Assembly (NCBI RefSeq): GCF_012927305.1
Contig: NZ_JABBGH010000002.1
Span: forward strand, 186,001 to 250,000
DNA: 64,000 nt
Source of the DNA: Hymenobacter polaris
Lineage (GTDB): Bacteria > Bacteroidota > Bacteroidia > Cytophagales > Hymenobacteraceae
Direction: 5' to 3'
In this document: positions 16,449-23,571 of the stretch, piece by piece
Numbering within the stretch: position 1 is the stretch's first letter
How the letters are laid out: each line of letters starts with the position of its first letter
Position numbers and translations under genes: made by a program
Notes under the pieces: model-generated
Told to the model about the DNA's origin: nothing
What the model saw: the letters and a program-made list of their open reading frames with translations, nothing else
Databases searched by the model: none

Positions 16449-17789
16449 ATGAAAAAACTCTACTTATCGGTGTTGGCCGCGGCTAGCTGCCTAGCCCCTC
16501 TCTTTGCCCACGCTCAGGCGCCCGAGCAGCTGCGCACCACCGCCCAGCGGACCGACGTGGCCGCCGACCGGCCCCCGGTCATCACTCGCCGCGCCTGCGG
16601 CACCATGGAAGTGCTAGCCGCCCAGCTTGCTGCCAACCCTGAACAGGCCCAGCGCATGGCCGCCATCGAGGCGCACGCCAAGCGCCTGGTGCAAAGCGGC
16701 GGCGCTACCACCCGCGCCACGGCGGCCACTAGCGGCCCCGTGGTTATTCCGGTGGTGGTGCACGTGCTCTACAACACGGCCGCGCAGAATATTTCGGATG
16801 CGCAGGTGCAGTCGCAGCTTGCCGTGCTCAACGAGGACTACCAGCAGCTGAACGCCGACAATACCAAAACGCCCGGCCTCTACGCTGGGCTGGTGGCCAA
16901 CGTGGGCGTGCAGTTTGTGCTGGCCCAGCGCGACCCCAGCGGGGCCGCCACCACGGGCATCGTGCACAAGTCCACCAAAGTGAAATCGTGGAGCACCAAC
17001 GACGCCGTAAAAAGCTCGAAGCGCGGCGGCGACGACCCCTGGGATGCCACCCAGTACCTGAACCTGTGGGCCTGCAACCTGGGCAACGGCCTGCTGGGCT
17101 ACGCGCAGTTTCCGGGCGGCGCGGCCAGCACCGACGGCGTAGTTATCCTGTACTCGGCCTTCGGTAGCCGCGCCAAATACGCGGGCGGCACCTACAGCAG
17201 CAGCTACGACCTGGGCCGCACCGCCACCCACGAAGTAGGCCACTGGCTGAACCTGCGCCACATCTGGGGCGACGACAACGGCGCCTGCACCGGCTCGGAC
17301 CAGGTAAGCGACACGCCCAACCAGGCCAGCGAAAACTACGGCTGCCCCGCGTTTCCGCACGTGAGCTGCTCGAACCAGGGCGACATGAGCATGAACTACA
17401 TGGACTACGTGGACGACGCCTGCATGTACATGTTCTCGACCGGCCAGAGCGCCCGCATGAATGCCCTCTTTGCCAGCGGCGGGGCTAGGGCTGCCATCCT
17501 GACCTCGAAGGGCGCCACCGCCGTGGCTATGCTGGCCGCTACCTCGCCCGCTACCCGGCTGGCCCTCTACCCCAACCCCGCCACCGATAAGCTGACCCTC
17601 GACCTGCCCGCCGGGGTAGATGCCGCCCGCGCCGCCGTGCACGTGTACGACTTGCGCGGCCGCGAGATGACCGAAGCCCGCTACGACGGCCAGGGCCAGG
17701 TGCAGCTAGCTAGCCTGCCCAAGGGCCTCTACTACGTGGCCGTGGATACTGGCGCGGGCGTGCTGCGCCAGCAAGTGGTAAAGGAGTAG
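16449..17789 (+). CDS. Secreted M43 (cytophagalysin/pappalysin-like) zinc metalloprotease with type IX sorting domain
   Basis: A 446-aa secreted protease. Signal peptide MKKLYLSVLAAASCLAPLFAHAQ, a pro-region to about residue 95, then the catalytic domain. Zinc ligands sit in HEVGHWLNLRH (His261, catalytic Glu262, His265, His271), and the Met-turn is in MSMNYMDYVDDACMYMFS. Four cysteines in the loop CTGSD...YGCPAF...VSCSN are typical of M43B. Residues about 371-446 (LALYPNPATDKLTLDLP ... GLYYVAVDTGAGVLRQQVVKE) form a Por-secretion C-terminal sorting domain, so export through the type IX system and surface anchoring or release is expected. The substrate is probably extracellular protein. Single gene followed by a terminator. 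Confidence 0.93.
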   Translation: MKKLYLSVLAAASCLAPLFAHAQAPEQLRTTAQRTDVAADRPPVITRRACGTMEVLAAQLAANPEQAQRMAAIEAHAKRLVQSGGATTRATAATSGPVVIPVVVHVLYNTAAQNISDAQVQSQLAVLNEDYQQLNADNTKTPGLYAGLVANVGVQFVLAQRDPSGAATTGIVHKSTKVKSWSTNDAVKSSKRGGDDPWDATQYLNLWACNLGNGLLGYAQFPGGAASTDGVVILYSAFGSRAKYAGGTYSSSYDLGRTATHEVGHWLNLRHIWGDDNGACTGSDQVSDTPNQASENYGCPAFPHVSCSNQGDMSMNYMDYVDDACMYMFSTGQSARMNALFASGGARAAILTSKGATAVAMLAATSPATRLALYPNPATDKLTLDLPAGVDAARAAVHVYDLRGREMTEARYDGQGQVQLASLPKGLYYVAVDTGAGVLRQQVVKE

Positions 17790-17816
17790 CCCCCTAGGCC
17801 GATAAGGAGGAAACAT

Positions 17817-17857
17817 CGAGAAGCCCCGGCTGCCAGTGAGGCGGCCGGGGCTTCTCG
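17817..17857 (+). terminator. Intrinsic terminator after the metalloprotease gene
   Basis: CGAGAAGCCCCGGC and GCCGGGGCTTCTCG form a perfect 14-bp stem around a 13-nt loop, followed by GTGTTTTG. It ends the metalloprotease transcript and also marks the left edge of the accessory island. Confidence 0.75.
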
Positions 17858-17950
17858 GTGTTTTGATAGCTTGTAATGGCCGCCTGAGTTTAATCTAGGC
17901 GAAGTACCTTAGCAGTGAACGATGCCAACTGTTTTAGCTACTCTGTATTG

Positions 17951-18235
17951 ATGCTTACCGAGCTTATTGAAGAAACCCTGACGCCCAAACTGCGCGGTGG
18001 TTATTACACTCCACCCATTATTGCGCAGTTCCTAGCCGACTGGGTAGTTCAACGTCCTACCGATACAGTGCTAGAGCCAAGCTGTGGCGACGGCGAGCTA
18101 GCAGTGGCCGCAGCGGCTAAGCTACTAGCGCTCGGAGCAACTCCGCGAGCAGCAGGGTAACAATTACGCGCTACTAAGTTATTTGAATCTGAGGCTCGCG
18201 TAGCCTACCAGCAGCCAAGAATAGCAAGGAGTTAG
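17951..18235 (+). pseudogene. 5' remnant of an N6-adenine DNA methyltransferase
   Basis: From ATG 17951 the product MLTELIEETLTPKLRGGYYTPPIIAQFL... reads into DTVLEPSCGDGELAVAAAAKL, the start region and SAM-binding motif I of class I N6-adenine DNA methylases. A TAA at 18158-18160 interrupts the frame, but the same frame continues with a plausible homologous segment (KLFESEARVAYQ) until TAG at 18233. Everything after motif I, including the catalytic (D/N)PPY motif, is gone; the sequence passes directly into an AT-rich segment with opposite-strand genes. I read this as a type II methylase killed by a nonsense change and truncated by insertion or replacement. The partner endonuclease may be the gene at 19467. 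Confidence 0.75.
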
Positions 18236-18258
18236 TTGTAGTCTTTTGTAGAAGCAGA

Positions 18259-19209
18259 TTAACCTACTTTGTTTTCAATTGCAGCAATAAATGCAGACAG
18301 CTGATTTTCATTTTGAATAAACACTTCGTATCGCTCATTACCTACACTGCCCTTCTTTTTTTGACCCGGCCGTATCCGGTCAACCGTTGTGAAATTAATG
18401 CTATCAGTAAAAGCCAAGTCAGTATTAATTTGTAAAAAAGCCTTGTATCCTCCCTTGCCTGTATTTGCAATTATAGAGAAAGTTAGGCCATTAGGAGTTG
18501 ATAATTTTATTTTAGAGCTTTGTACTAGCACTTCTGGCAACCCATACTTTGCCAAGAAATTATAGAATATATTATACAGACGGCTGCTTTCGTGAAGTAC
18601 CCCAAAATACAAATCTACTTCAGTAGTTACTGGCTTGCCATCGATTACATTTTTAATTTTACGTATTTTCTCGCTATTCTCCTTCTCAATCCCATCATCA
18701 GGGTCATTATTTAGAAAATCTAGTAAAAAATAACCTTCCTCGTACCACCCGTAGCGGATAAGCGTGATTACTTCTTTTTTCTTACGAGCACGCTCTATAT
18801 CTGGCTGGCTAAAGGCCTGAGCTATTAAAACAACTTCTACATCCTTAGATATTAATGTAGACTTGGGAAGAATTATTTCGTGCTGTTCTAAAGCAAGTAA
18901 GTAAATCGCGGCGAAATTATCTTCGATAAATTCGCGGTAATCACTCGCTTGGTCGTTAATATTCTTATCCCTATCTTTTTTGAGTTCTATAACTATAAAC
19001 CGCTTTGTGGATGGATTGTAAGCTAGAATGTCAACTCTTCCAGCTGTACCTCTACTGCGCACTTGCCCATCTAATTTGAACTCGCGAGTAATAAATGTAT
19101 AGTTAGGAAAAAGCATGACCCAATGCTCTGCCAAAAAACGACTCAGTTCTGCCTCAGTTTTACGTAATGGCTGTAATAGCTTCTTTGCTTTCGTACTAAG
19201 CAATTTCAT
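18259..19209 (-). CDS. Predicted PD-(D/E)XK nuclease (NucS/DUF91-like domain), AT-rich
   Basis: A 316-aa protein. The N-terminal 130 residues hold a nuclease core: FKLDGQVRSRGTAGRVDILA followed by KRFIVIELKKDRD, giving the D...ExK metal site seen in NucS/DUF91-like endonucleases. The C-terminal half (about 190-316) is unrecognised and ends in a short beta-rich part (NERYEVFIQNENQLSAFIAAI). The gene is markedly AT-richer than its surroundings (roughly 38-40% GC by eye against above 60%), with different codon use, a sign of recent transfer. It overlaps the end of the upstream small gene by 14 bp, so the two form one operon. ATG 19209 was preferred to an upstream start without homology-like sequence. 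A DNA-defence role is an inference. Confidence 0.7.
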   Translation of the reverse strand: MKLLSTKAKKLLQPLRKTEAELSRFLAEHWVMLFPNYTFITREFKLDGQVRSRGTAGRVDILAYNPSTKRFIVIELKKDRDKNINDQASDYREFIEDNFAAIYLLALEQHEIILPKSTLISKDVEVVLIAQAFSQPDIERARKKKEVITLIRYGWYEEGYFLLDFLNNDPDDGIEKENSEKIRKIKNVIDGKPVTTEVDLYFGVLHESSRLYNIFYNFLAKYGLPEVLVQSSKIKLSTPNGLTFSIIANTGKGGYKAFLQINTDLAFTDSINFTTVDRIRPGQKKKGSVGNERYEVFIQNENQLSAFIAAIENKVG

Positions 19210-19444
19210 TAGAAATACTGGTTGAGAAGGGGCGTATAATACGAACCAACTTAGTACAAATTTGCTGTAATTCAGCGTAGTCTTCGGTTGACCAAAGGCT
19301 ATCTTCTGGCAGTGCCGCCTCCAACAAATCATATTCTGCTATAGCTAGGCGAAGATGCTCAGCGGATTCTGCCGGGATAGTCATCTGTTTCATGTAATGC
19401 GGTAGTGGCTCATCTACTAAAATGACACGCAAAGTAAGCAGCAT
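19196..19444 (-). CDS. Small hypothetical protein, first gene of the AT-rich pair
   Basis: An 82-aa protein (MLLTLRVILVDEPLPHYMKQ...), mostly helical, acidic in the middle (AIAEYDLLEAALPEDSLW). No family recognised. Its last 14 bp overlap the nuclease gene start, which argues for translational coupling and a shared function, for instance a small partner or control protein. It begins 22 bp from the divergent restriction endonuclease-like gene at 19467, so any promoter for it lies inside or very near that gene. Composition is intermediate between the AT-rich nuclease and the GC-rich flank. Confidence 0.55.
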   Translation of the reverse strand: MLLTLRVILVDEPLPHYMKQMTIPAESAEHLRLAIAEYDLLEAALPEDSLWSTEDYAELQQICTKLVRIIRPFSTSISNEIA

Positions 19445-19466
19445 CTAGTAGGCGATTCTTCAACCC

Positions 19467-20165
19467 ATGCCCGCGCTGACGATTGCGCCGGAACAACTAC
19501 TGGATTTTGGAGTAGCTTGGACAGCCAAAGGGGGTAGTTTAGGTCGCACCTCACCTTTTTCTTCTAGCGACTTGGGCCGCCTATTCGATGTCACGGTTGG
19601 CCGGGCGTTAGCCGCTATGCTGGGTGGCATCCCAATTGACTATGCGCCCAGCGCTACCGCTCTCAAGCCCGCCCAGCCCGATTGCGTGGAGGTTGGCCCG
19701 GTGCGCGTCATTGGTGGCGTGCGACCCCAAAATTTTGACGTTGGCTATCGTCCCGATGGTATCCGCTTCACCTTCGACTCCAAGACGTTGAATGATGCTA
19801 AAAGCGTAGGTAAGAACTGGCAGAACATGGTGAATGACCTTGCCACGGAAGCCACGATGGTACACACGCGGTTTCCACATGCAGTAGTTGGATTTATGGT
19901 TATTATTCCTGCTCCGTGCATCAGCCCAGCCCGGCTATCGGCATTGGTTCAAACGCTGGAACGCCTAACCGGCCGCACCAACGTAAGTGATTCTTTTCAT
20001 CGGGCCGAAGTAGCGGCACTGGTAATCTGGAACCCCGACACAGGTGAGCTAAGCGGCGAGGCTCCTAGGGCAGATTCGCCCCTACGCTTAGAATCTTTTT
20101 CGGCGCAGGTGCAAGCTATTTATAATAGCCGTTACAAAGGACTGCCGCCCCACGCAGGAGAATAA
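19467..20165 (+). CDS. Probable type II restriction endonuclease (PD-(D/E)XK-like), partner of the broken methylase
   Basis: A 232-aa protein with a likely nuclease site: NFDVGYRPDGIRFTFDSKTL places an Asp on one strand and DSK (as E/DxK) on the next, followed by a long helix (NWQNMVNDLATEATMVHTRF) and a hydrophobic strand VVGFMVIIP. This arrangement resembles stand-alone type II restriction enzymes. The orientation and position fit an original methylase-endonuclease pair with the methylase remnant at 17951, now separated by the AT-rich segment. No intact cognate methylase is present in the window, so either protection is supplied elsewhere or the enzyme is inactive. I cannot name the family. 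Confidence 0.5.
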   Translation: MPALTIAPEQLLDFGVAWTAKGGSLGRTSPFSSSDLGRLFDVTVGRALAAMLGGIPIDYAPSATALKPAQPDCVEVGPVRVIGGVRPQNFDVGYRPDGIRFTFDSKTLNDAKSVGKNWQNMVNDLATEATMVHTRFPHAVVGFMVIIPAPCISPARLSALVQTLERLTGRTNVSDSFHRAEVAALVIWNPDTGELSGEAPRADSPLRLESFSAQVQAIYNSRYKGLPPHAGE

Positions 20166-20167
20166 AT

Positions 20168-21247
20168 TTACCCCAGCCGCGCCAGCAACTCAAACAGCGG
20201 CTGGTTGACGTAGTAGTTGCTCTTGCCGAGCTTGTGCTTCTGCAACAGGCCACCGGGCGCAGCCAATTGATTGAGGTAGGCGCCGGCCGTGAGGCGGCTC
20301 ACGCCCAGCTCTTGCTGCACGAACTCGATGCGGGTGTAGGGGTAGCGAAACAAGTGATAAAGCAGGTCCTGGCTATAAAACTTATAGCCCCGCAACTGCT
20401 GCTGGGTCTGCTGCATCAGCTGGCGCATAGCCTTGATGAGGGCGATGGTTTCCTGGGCGGTTTGCTCTACGCCCGCGATGAGATAAAGCAGCCACGGCTC
20501 CCAGTTGCCGGTGTCGCGCACCTGCTGCAAGTGGTGGTAATAATCAGCCTTGTGCTGGGTGATGAAGCGGCTGAGGTACAGTACCGGCAAATCGAGCAGG
20601 CCTTTCAGCACCAGGTACAAGATATTTAGAATACGGCCGGTGCGGCCGTTGCCATCATAGAAGGGATGGATACTCTCGAACTGGAAATGCAGAACGGCCA
20701 TTTTCACCAGGGGGTCGGCATCGCTCAGGTTATCATTATTGAGGTACTGCTCAAGGTTGCTCATCAAGTCCAGAATAGTAGCATGGTCTTGAGGTGGCGT
20801 GTATATCACCTCGCCGGTTTTGTCATTCTTGAGCGTGGTGCCGGGCAGGCGGCGGTAGCCGGCGTTGTTGTGCTCTAGCGCGGCCTGCACCTGCACCAAG
20901 TGGTTGCTGCTTAAAAAGCCGTGCTGGCGAATCAAGTCAAATCCTAGCTGCAAAGCCGCCGCATAATTCTGCACCTCTTTGGCGGCCTGGGTAATGGGCG
21001 CGTTGGCTTGCACAGCCGCCTGAAACAATTCGTCGTGGGTAGTAATGATGTTTTCGATTGCTGAGCTGTCTTTGGCTTCCTGCAAAGGCAGCGTGTGCAG
21101 CAAAATCTCGGCATCGGGGAGCGTCCCCAGAATGCCTTTTAGCTCAGCCAGCGCCCGGTGGGCGGTAGCCAGCTTTTTAAGTATGGCCCGCGTTTCCAAC
21201 TCGCCGGCGGGTGGTAGCGGGGTAGGTTGCCACGAGGAAGCCGTCAT
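20168..21247 (-). CDS. Fic family protein (class II, N-terminal inhibitory motif, C-terminal winged helix)
   Basis: A 359-aa Fic protein. The catalytic loop is HPFYDGNGRTGR, with His194, an exact match to HxFx(D/E)GNGRxxR, so AMP transfer (or removal) on a protein hydroxyl is expected. The inhibitory helix is present at the N-terminus as SSAIEN (Ser61...Glu65-Asn66), the class II (S/T)xxxE(G/N) motif that blocks ATP binding. Residues about 285-359 look like a winged helix (FVQQELGVSRLTAGAYLNQL), common in Fic proteins that regulate their own promoter. A 29-bp perfect inverted repeat lies 33 bp upstream of the start and could be the operator. It converges on the endonuclease gene with a 2-bp gap. 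Confidence 0.92.
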   Translation of the reverse strand: MTASSWQPTPLPPAGELETRAILKKLATAHRALAELKGILGTLPDAEILLHTLPLQEAKDSSAIENIITTHDELFQAAVQANAPITQAAKEVQNYAAALQLGFDLIRQHGFLSSNHLVQVQAALEHNNAGYRRLPGTTLKNDKTGEVIYTPPQDHATILDLMSNLEQYLNNDNLSDADPLVKMAVLHFQFESIHPFYDGNGRTGRILNILYLVLKGLLDLPVLYLSRFITQHKADYYHHLQQVRDTGNWEPWLLYLIAGVEQTAQETIALIKAMRQLMQQTQQQLRGYKFYSQDLLYHLFRYPYTRIEFVQQELGVSRLTAGAYLNQLAAPGGLLQKHKLGKSNYYVNQPLFELLARLG

Positions 21248-21279
21248 TAGTTATTGAAGAGTAACATATCTATAACGTA

Positions 21280-21345
21280 TAAAGAAACTACCGATTTTCT
21301 TTACACGTTATCAGTTACGTGTAAAGAAAATCGGTAGTTTCTTTA
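21280..21345. repeat. 29-bp perfect inverted repeat upstream of the Fic gene
   Basis: Arms 21280-21308 and 21317-21345 are exact reverse complements around an 8-nt spacer. Each arm starts TAAAGAAACTACCG and ends TTTCTTTACACGT, and the sub-motif TTTCTTTAC occurs repeatedly, so several protein-binding half-sites may overlap. It lacks a T-run and precedes the Fic start codon, so an operator or a small mobile-element footprint is more likely than a terminator. Confidence 0.8.
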
Positions 21346-21349
21346 CATG

Positions 21350-21740
21350 AAGGTAACCTGCTGGTTCAGTGCTTGGGTGAAAATTCAAAAAAGCATATCT
21401 CTGCCTGCGCTGCGTGGCCGCCACGGCATCGAGGCCGCGCACAAATTCTCCGTACTAGGTAAGAAGGGGGCAGTTTGGCGGGTAGCATGTTGGTGAGAGT
21501 GTAAGTAGCAACGTTGGCAGGCTTGGTTGCGCTACCGGTTTTGCACGTCGCGCAGGGTGAGGCAGTCAAAAGCGATAGCAGGCTAATGTGGCGTGAACGG
21601 CAGTTAGCGAGTAGCAACTCATTCTAGCTGCGCCAGTTCTTCTGGAGACGCCGCTGCCGCTACCTGCCCCTAGGGCCGATGCCAACCCCCCTGGGCCCTG
21701 CCCGTACACCCTAGGAAAATCACCCTTTCCTTTCCCACAC
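21350..21740. other. Intergenic stretch without a supported gene
   Basis: About 390 bp at the right edge of the accessory island. I find no convincing coding region, RNA or repeat. Short open frames exist but lack start context and family resemblance; the stretch may be decayed sequence. Two CCTAGG sites lie near its right end (around 21671 and 21709). Confidence 0.4.
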
Positions 21741-22121
21741 ATGGCCAACAATCCTCCCTCCCAAGCGCCGGCCGACGGTAGCGACGCCGCCACCCCCGCC
21801 AACAAAAGCGGCGTGAACCCCCAGCAGCAAGGCAGCCACCAGCAAACCAAGCCCGCCAGCGACAGCGCAGGCCACCACGGCGGCAACCACGGCAACGATG
21901 TAAATGACGAGGGAGCCCCCGCTTACTCGGCCAAAGGCAGCAGCCACGCGGGCACCCAAGTGCCGGCCGCCAACCGCAACGATGGCGGCGGCTCAGACCA
22001 AGAGCACAAGAACGAAACCAAGAATACCACCGCCTATAACTCGGAGTATGGCGAAGGCAACGCGGCCTCTAGTTCAGCCAACGACGGCGGCAAAATTGGC
22101 GACGCCGACAATCCGGCGTAA
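21741..22121 (+). CDS. Small hydrophilic, disordered (hydrophilin-like) protein
   Basis: A 126-aa cytoplasmic protein made almost wholly of Gly, Ala, Asn, Ser, Asp, Gln, His and Lys, without cysteine or tryptophan and nearly no large hydrophobic residues. It starts MANNPPSQAPADGSDAATPA and contains GHHGGNHGND and SDQEHKNETKN. No domain is recognisable. The composition meets the usual description of hydrophilins/LEA-like proteins, which protect against drying or osmotic stress; that would suit a desiccation- and radiation-tolerant genus but is only inferred from composition. A terminator follows directly, which supports a real single-gene unit. Confidence 0.65.
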   Translation: MANNPPSQAPADGSDAATPANKSGVNPQQQGSHQQTKPASDSAGHHGGNHGNDVNDEGAPAYSAKGSSHAGTQVPAANRNDGGGSDQEHKNETKNTTAYNSEYGEGNAASSSANDGGKIGDADNPA

Positions 22122-22145
22122 GCCGACCCAGTACCTTAGCTAGAA

Positions 22146-22179
22146 TAGCCCTGCTGCCACGCGGTAGCGGGGCTTTTTT
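22146..22179 (+). terminator. Intrinsic terminator after the hydrophilin-like gene
   Basis: AGCCCTGCTGCC and GGTAGCGGGGCT pair around ACGC with two imperfect positions and are followed by TTTTTTG. Confidence 0.8.
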
Positions 22180-22316
22180 GCTTTTTGGTCGGTCCCGCCC
22201 AGGCCCGTTAGCAACTTCGCAACCGCTGGGGGCCTAGGGGCGGGGCGGTCAGGCGCGGGTATTATCCATCCACCAAAGCTTCACGTAAGTATCCCGCTAT
22301 CCGTTTGGTTCTGCGT

Positions 22317-23441
22317 ATGTCTAGCTCGTCGCCTTTAACTGTAAAAAGCTGGTTGATAGGTGGCTGCCTGCTGGGAACTGCTGGTGCGCAGGCGCAGCAG
22401 GTGCCGCGCATCTACCCCGAGCCGGCGCCCACGCCGCTCGATTCGACTCGCCACGCTCCCGACTTGCGCGATAAGCAGCAGTTTGCCGTGCCTTCGGTAA
22501 TAGGCATGGGGCCTAGCAAGGGCATTATCCTGCACTACGAGCGCACGGCGCCGTTCAGTGTCAACGCTACGGCCCAGGTGAGCGGAGTCAATGACTTCCA
22601 AACCCAGGCGCGCCGCAATGGGCGGCTGATTTTCAAAGGCTACATCCCGGCCTGGAACCGCCCCCACCTCAAGGTAATTGTGGGGTTGAATTACGACCGT
22701 GAAGAGTTCAAGTTTGAAGACCGCCCCACCAACTACAGCCTCTTCGACAACATCGAGAACAAGGGTCTGAAAAGTACCGGCGTGCAGCTGGCCGTCATTC
22801 GGCCCGTCGATGCCGTGCACTGGTACTTGGCCCGCGTCAAGGGCGAGTTGTCGGGCGATTACAACTCGGGCCAGGACTTGCAAAACGGCACCAACTACCT
22901 GCGCGCCTCGGCCGAGGCATTTTACGGCTGGAAGCGCAGCCCACGCTTCGCCTGGGGCGTGGGCTTTCAGTACGGCTACACCTTCGGGCGGCTCAGTTTG
23001 TATCCGGCCATCATCTACAACCGCACCTTCAACGACCGCTGGGGCCTGGAGGCGCTGTTTCCGGCTCGCGTAGCGGCGCGCTACAACGCCTCCGACCGCT
23101 CCATCTTCTACGGCGGCTACAGCGTTGACGGCGCCAACTACCTCATTGCCCTGCGCCAGGAGCTACCCTTAGGGCCCGAAAAGCAGCCCCTGCGCACCCT
23201 GGAGCTGCGCGAAACCGAGGTAAAGCTGCGCCTGCGCTGGGAGCGCGAGCTACTCTCCTTTTTGTGGCTAGGGGCCGAAGGCGGCTTCCGCTACAACTAC
23301 GCCTTCGACGCCTTCGACCACACCAACGCCACGCGCGAGCGAATTATCCGCACCAAGCTCGGCGGCACGCCCTACGTCAGCATCGAGCTATTTGCCGTGC
23401 CCCCGCGCAAGCTGCTCGAAAAAGCCGGCGTGCGGCGCTAA
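22317..23441 (+). CDS. Outer-membrane beta-barrel protein (DUF6268-like)
   Basis: A 374-aa exported protein. The signal peptide region (SWLIGGCLLGTAGAQAQ) is followed by a Pro-rich stretch and then about 300 residues of amphipathic strands rich in Tyr, Phe and Arg, for example HLKVIVGLNYDREEF, FAWGVGFQYGYTFGRLS and GAEGGFRYNYAF, ending TPYVSIELFAVPPRKLLEKAGVRR. I place it in the DUF6268 group of Bacteroidota barrels from overall layout; function unknown. ATG 22317 was preferred to the TTG four codons upstream. It converges on the GH1 gene, with a family A palindrome between acting as terminator. Confidence 0.7.
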   Translation: MSSSSPLTVKSWLIGGCLLGTAGAQAQQVPRIYPEPAPTPLDSTRHAPDLRDKQQFAVPSVIGMGPSKGIILHYERTAPFSVNATAQVSGVNDFQTQARRNGRLIFKGYIPAWNRPHLKVIVGLNYDREEFKFEDRPTNYSLFDNIENKGLKSTGVQLAVIRPVDAVHWYLARVKGELSGDYNSGQDLQNGTNYLRASAEAFYGWKRSPRFAWGVGFQYGYTFGRLSLYPAIIYNRTFNDRWGLEALFPARVAARYNASDRSIFYGGYSVDGANYLIALRQELPLGPEKQPLRTLELRETEVKLRLRWERELLSFLWLGAEGGFRYNYAFDAFDHTNATRERIIRTKLGGTPYVSIELFAVPPRKLLEKAGVRR

Positions 23442-23456
23442 AGCGTAACCCTTAGC

Positions 23457-23556
23457 AAAAAAGCAGCCCGTCATGCTGAGCCTGCCGAAGCATCTCTACC
23501 GAACAATACGGCGTGATAGAGATACTTCGGCAGGCTCAGCATGACGGGCTTTTTTA
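23457..23556. repeat. REP-like family A palindrome (copy 1), bidirectional terminator
   Basis: Left arm CCCGTCATGCTGAGCCTGCC then GAAGCATCTCTACCG; right arm reads back GATACTTCGGCAGGCTCAGC then ATGACGGGCTTTTTT. Arms pair over about 35 bp with one mismatch and are flanked by A- and T-runs. It separates convergent genes, a typical REP position. Confidence 0.9.
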
Positions 23557-23571
23557 ATGATTTATTGCCCG

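Noticed and set aside
16614-17642. 342-aa minus-strand open frame
   Set aside because: Antisense shadow of the M43 protease gene; Gly/Ala/Val/His-rich without domain resemblance.
18259-19444. Toxin-antitoxin pair
   Set aside because: The larger gene looks like a nuclease with a DUF91/NucS core, but the 82-aa protein shows no antitoxin DNA-binding motif and the nuclease is much larger than usual toxins; evidence is insufficient for this label.
21366-21617. 83-aa minus-strand open frame after the Fic locus
   Set aside because: No start context, no similarity and mixed composition; likely chance or decayed sequence.
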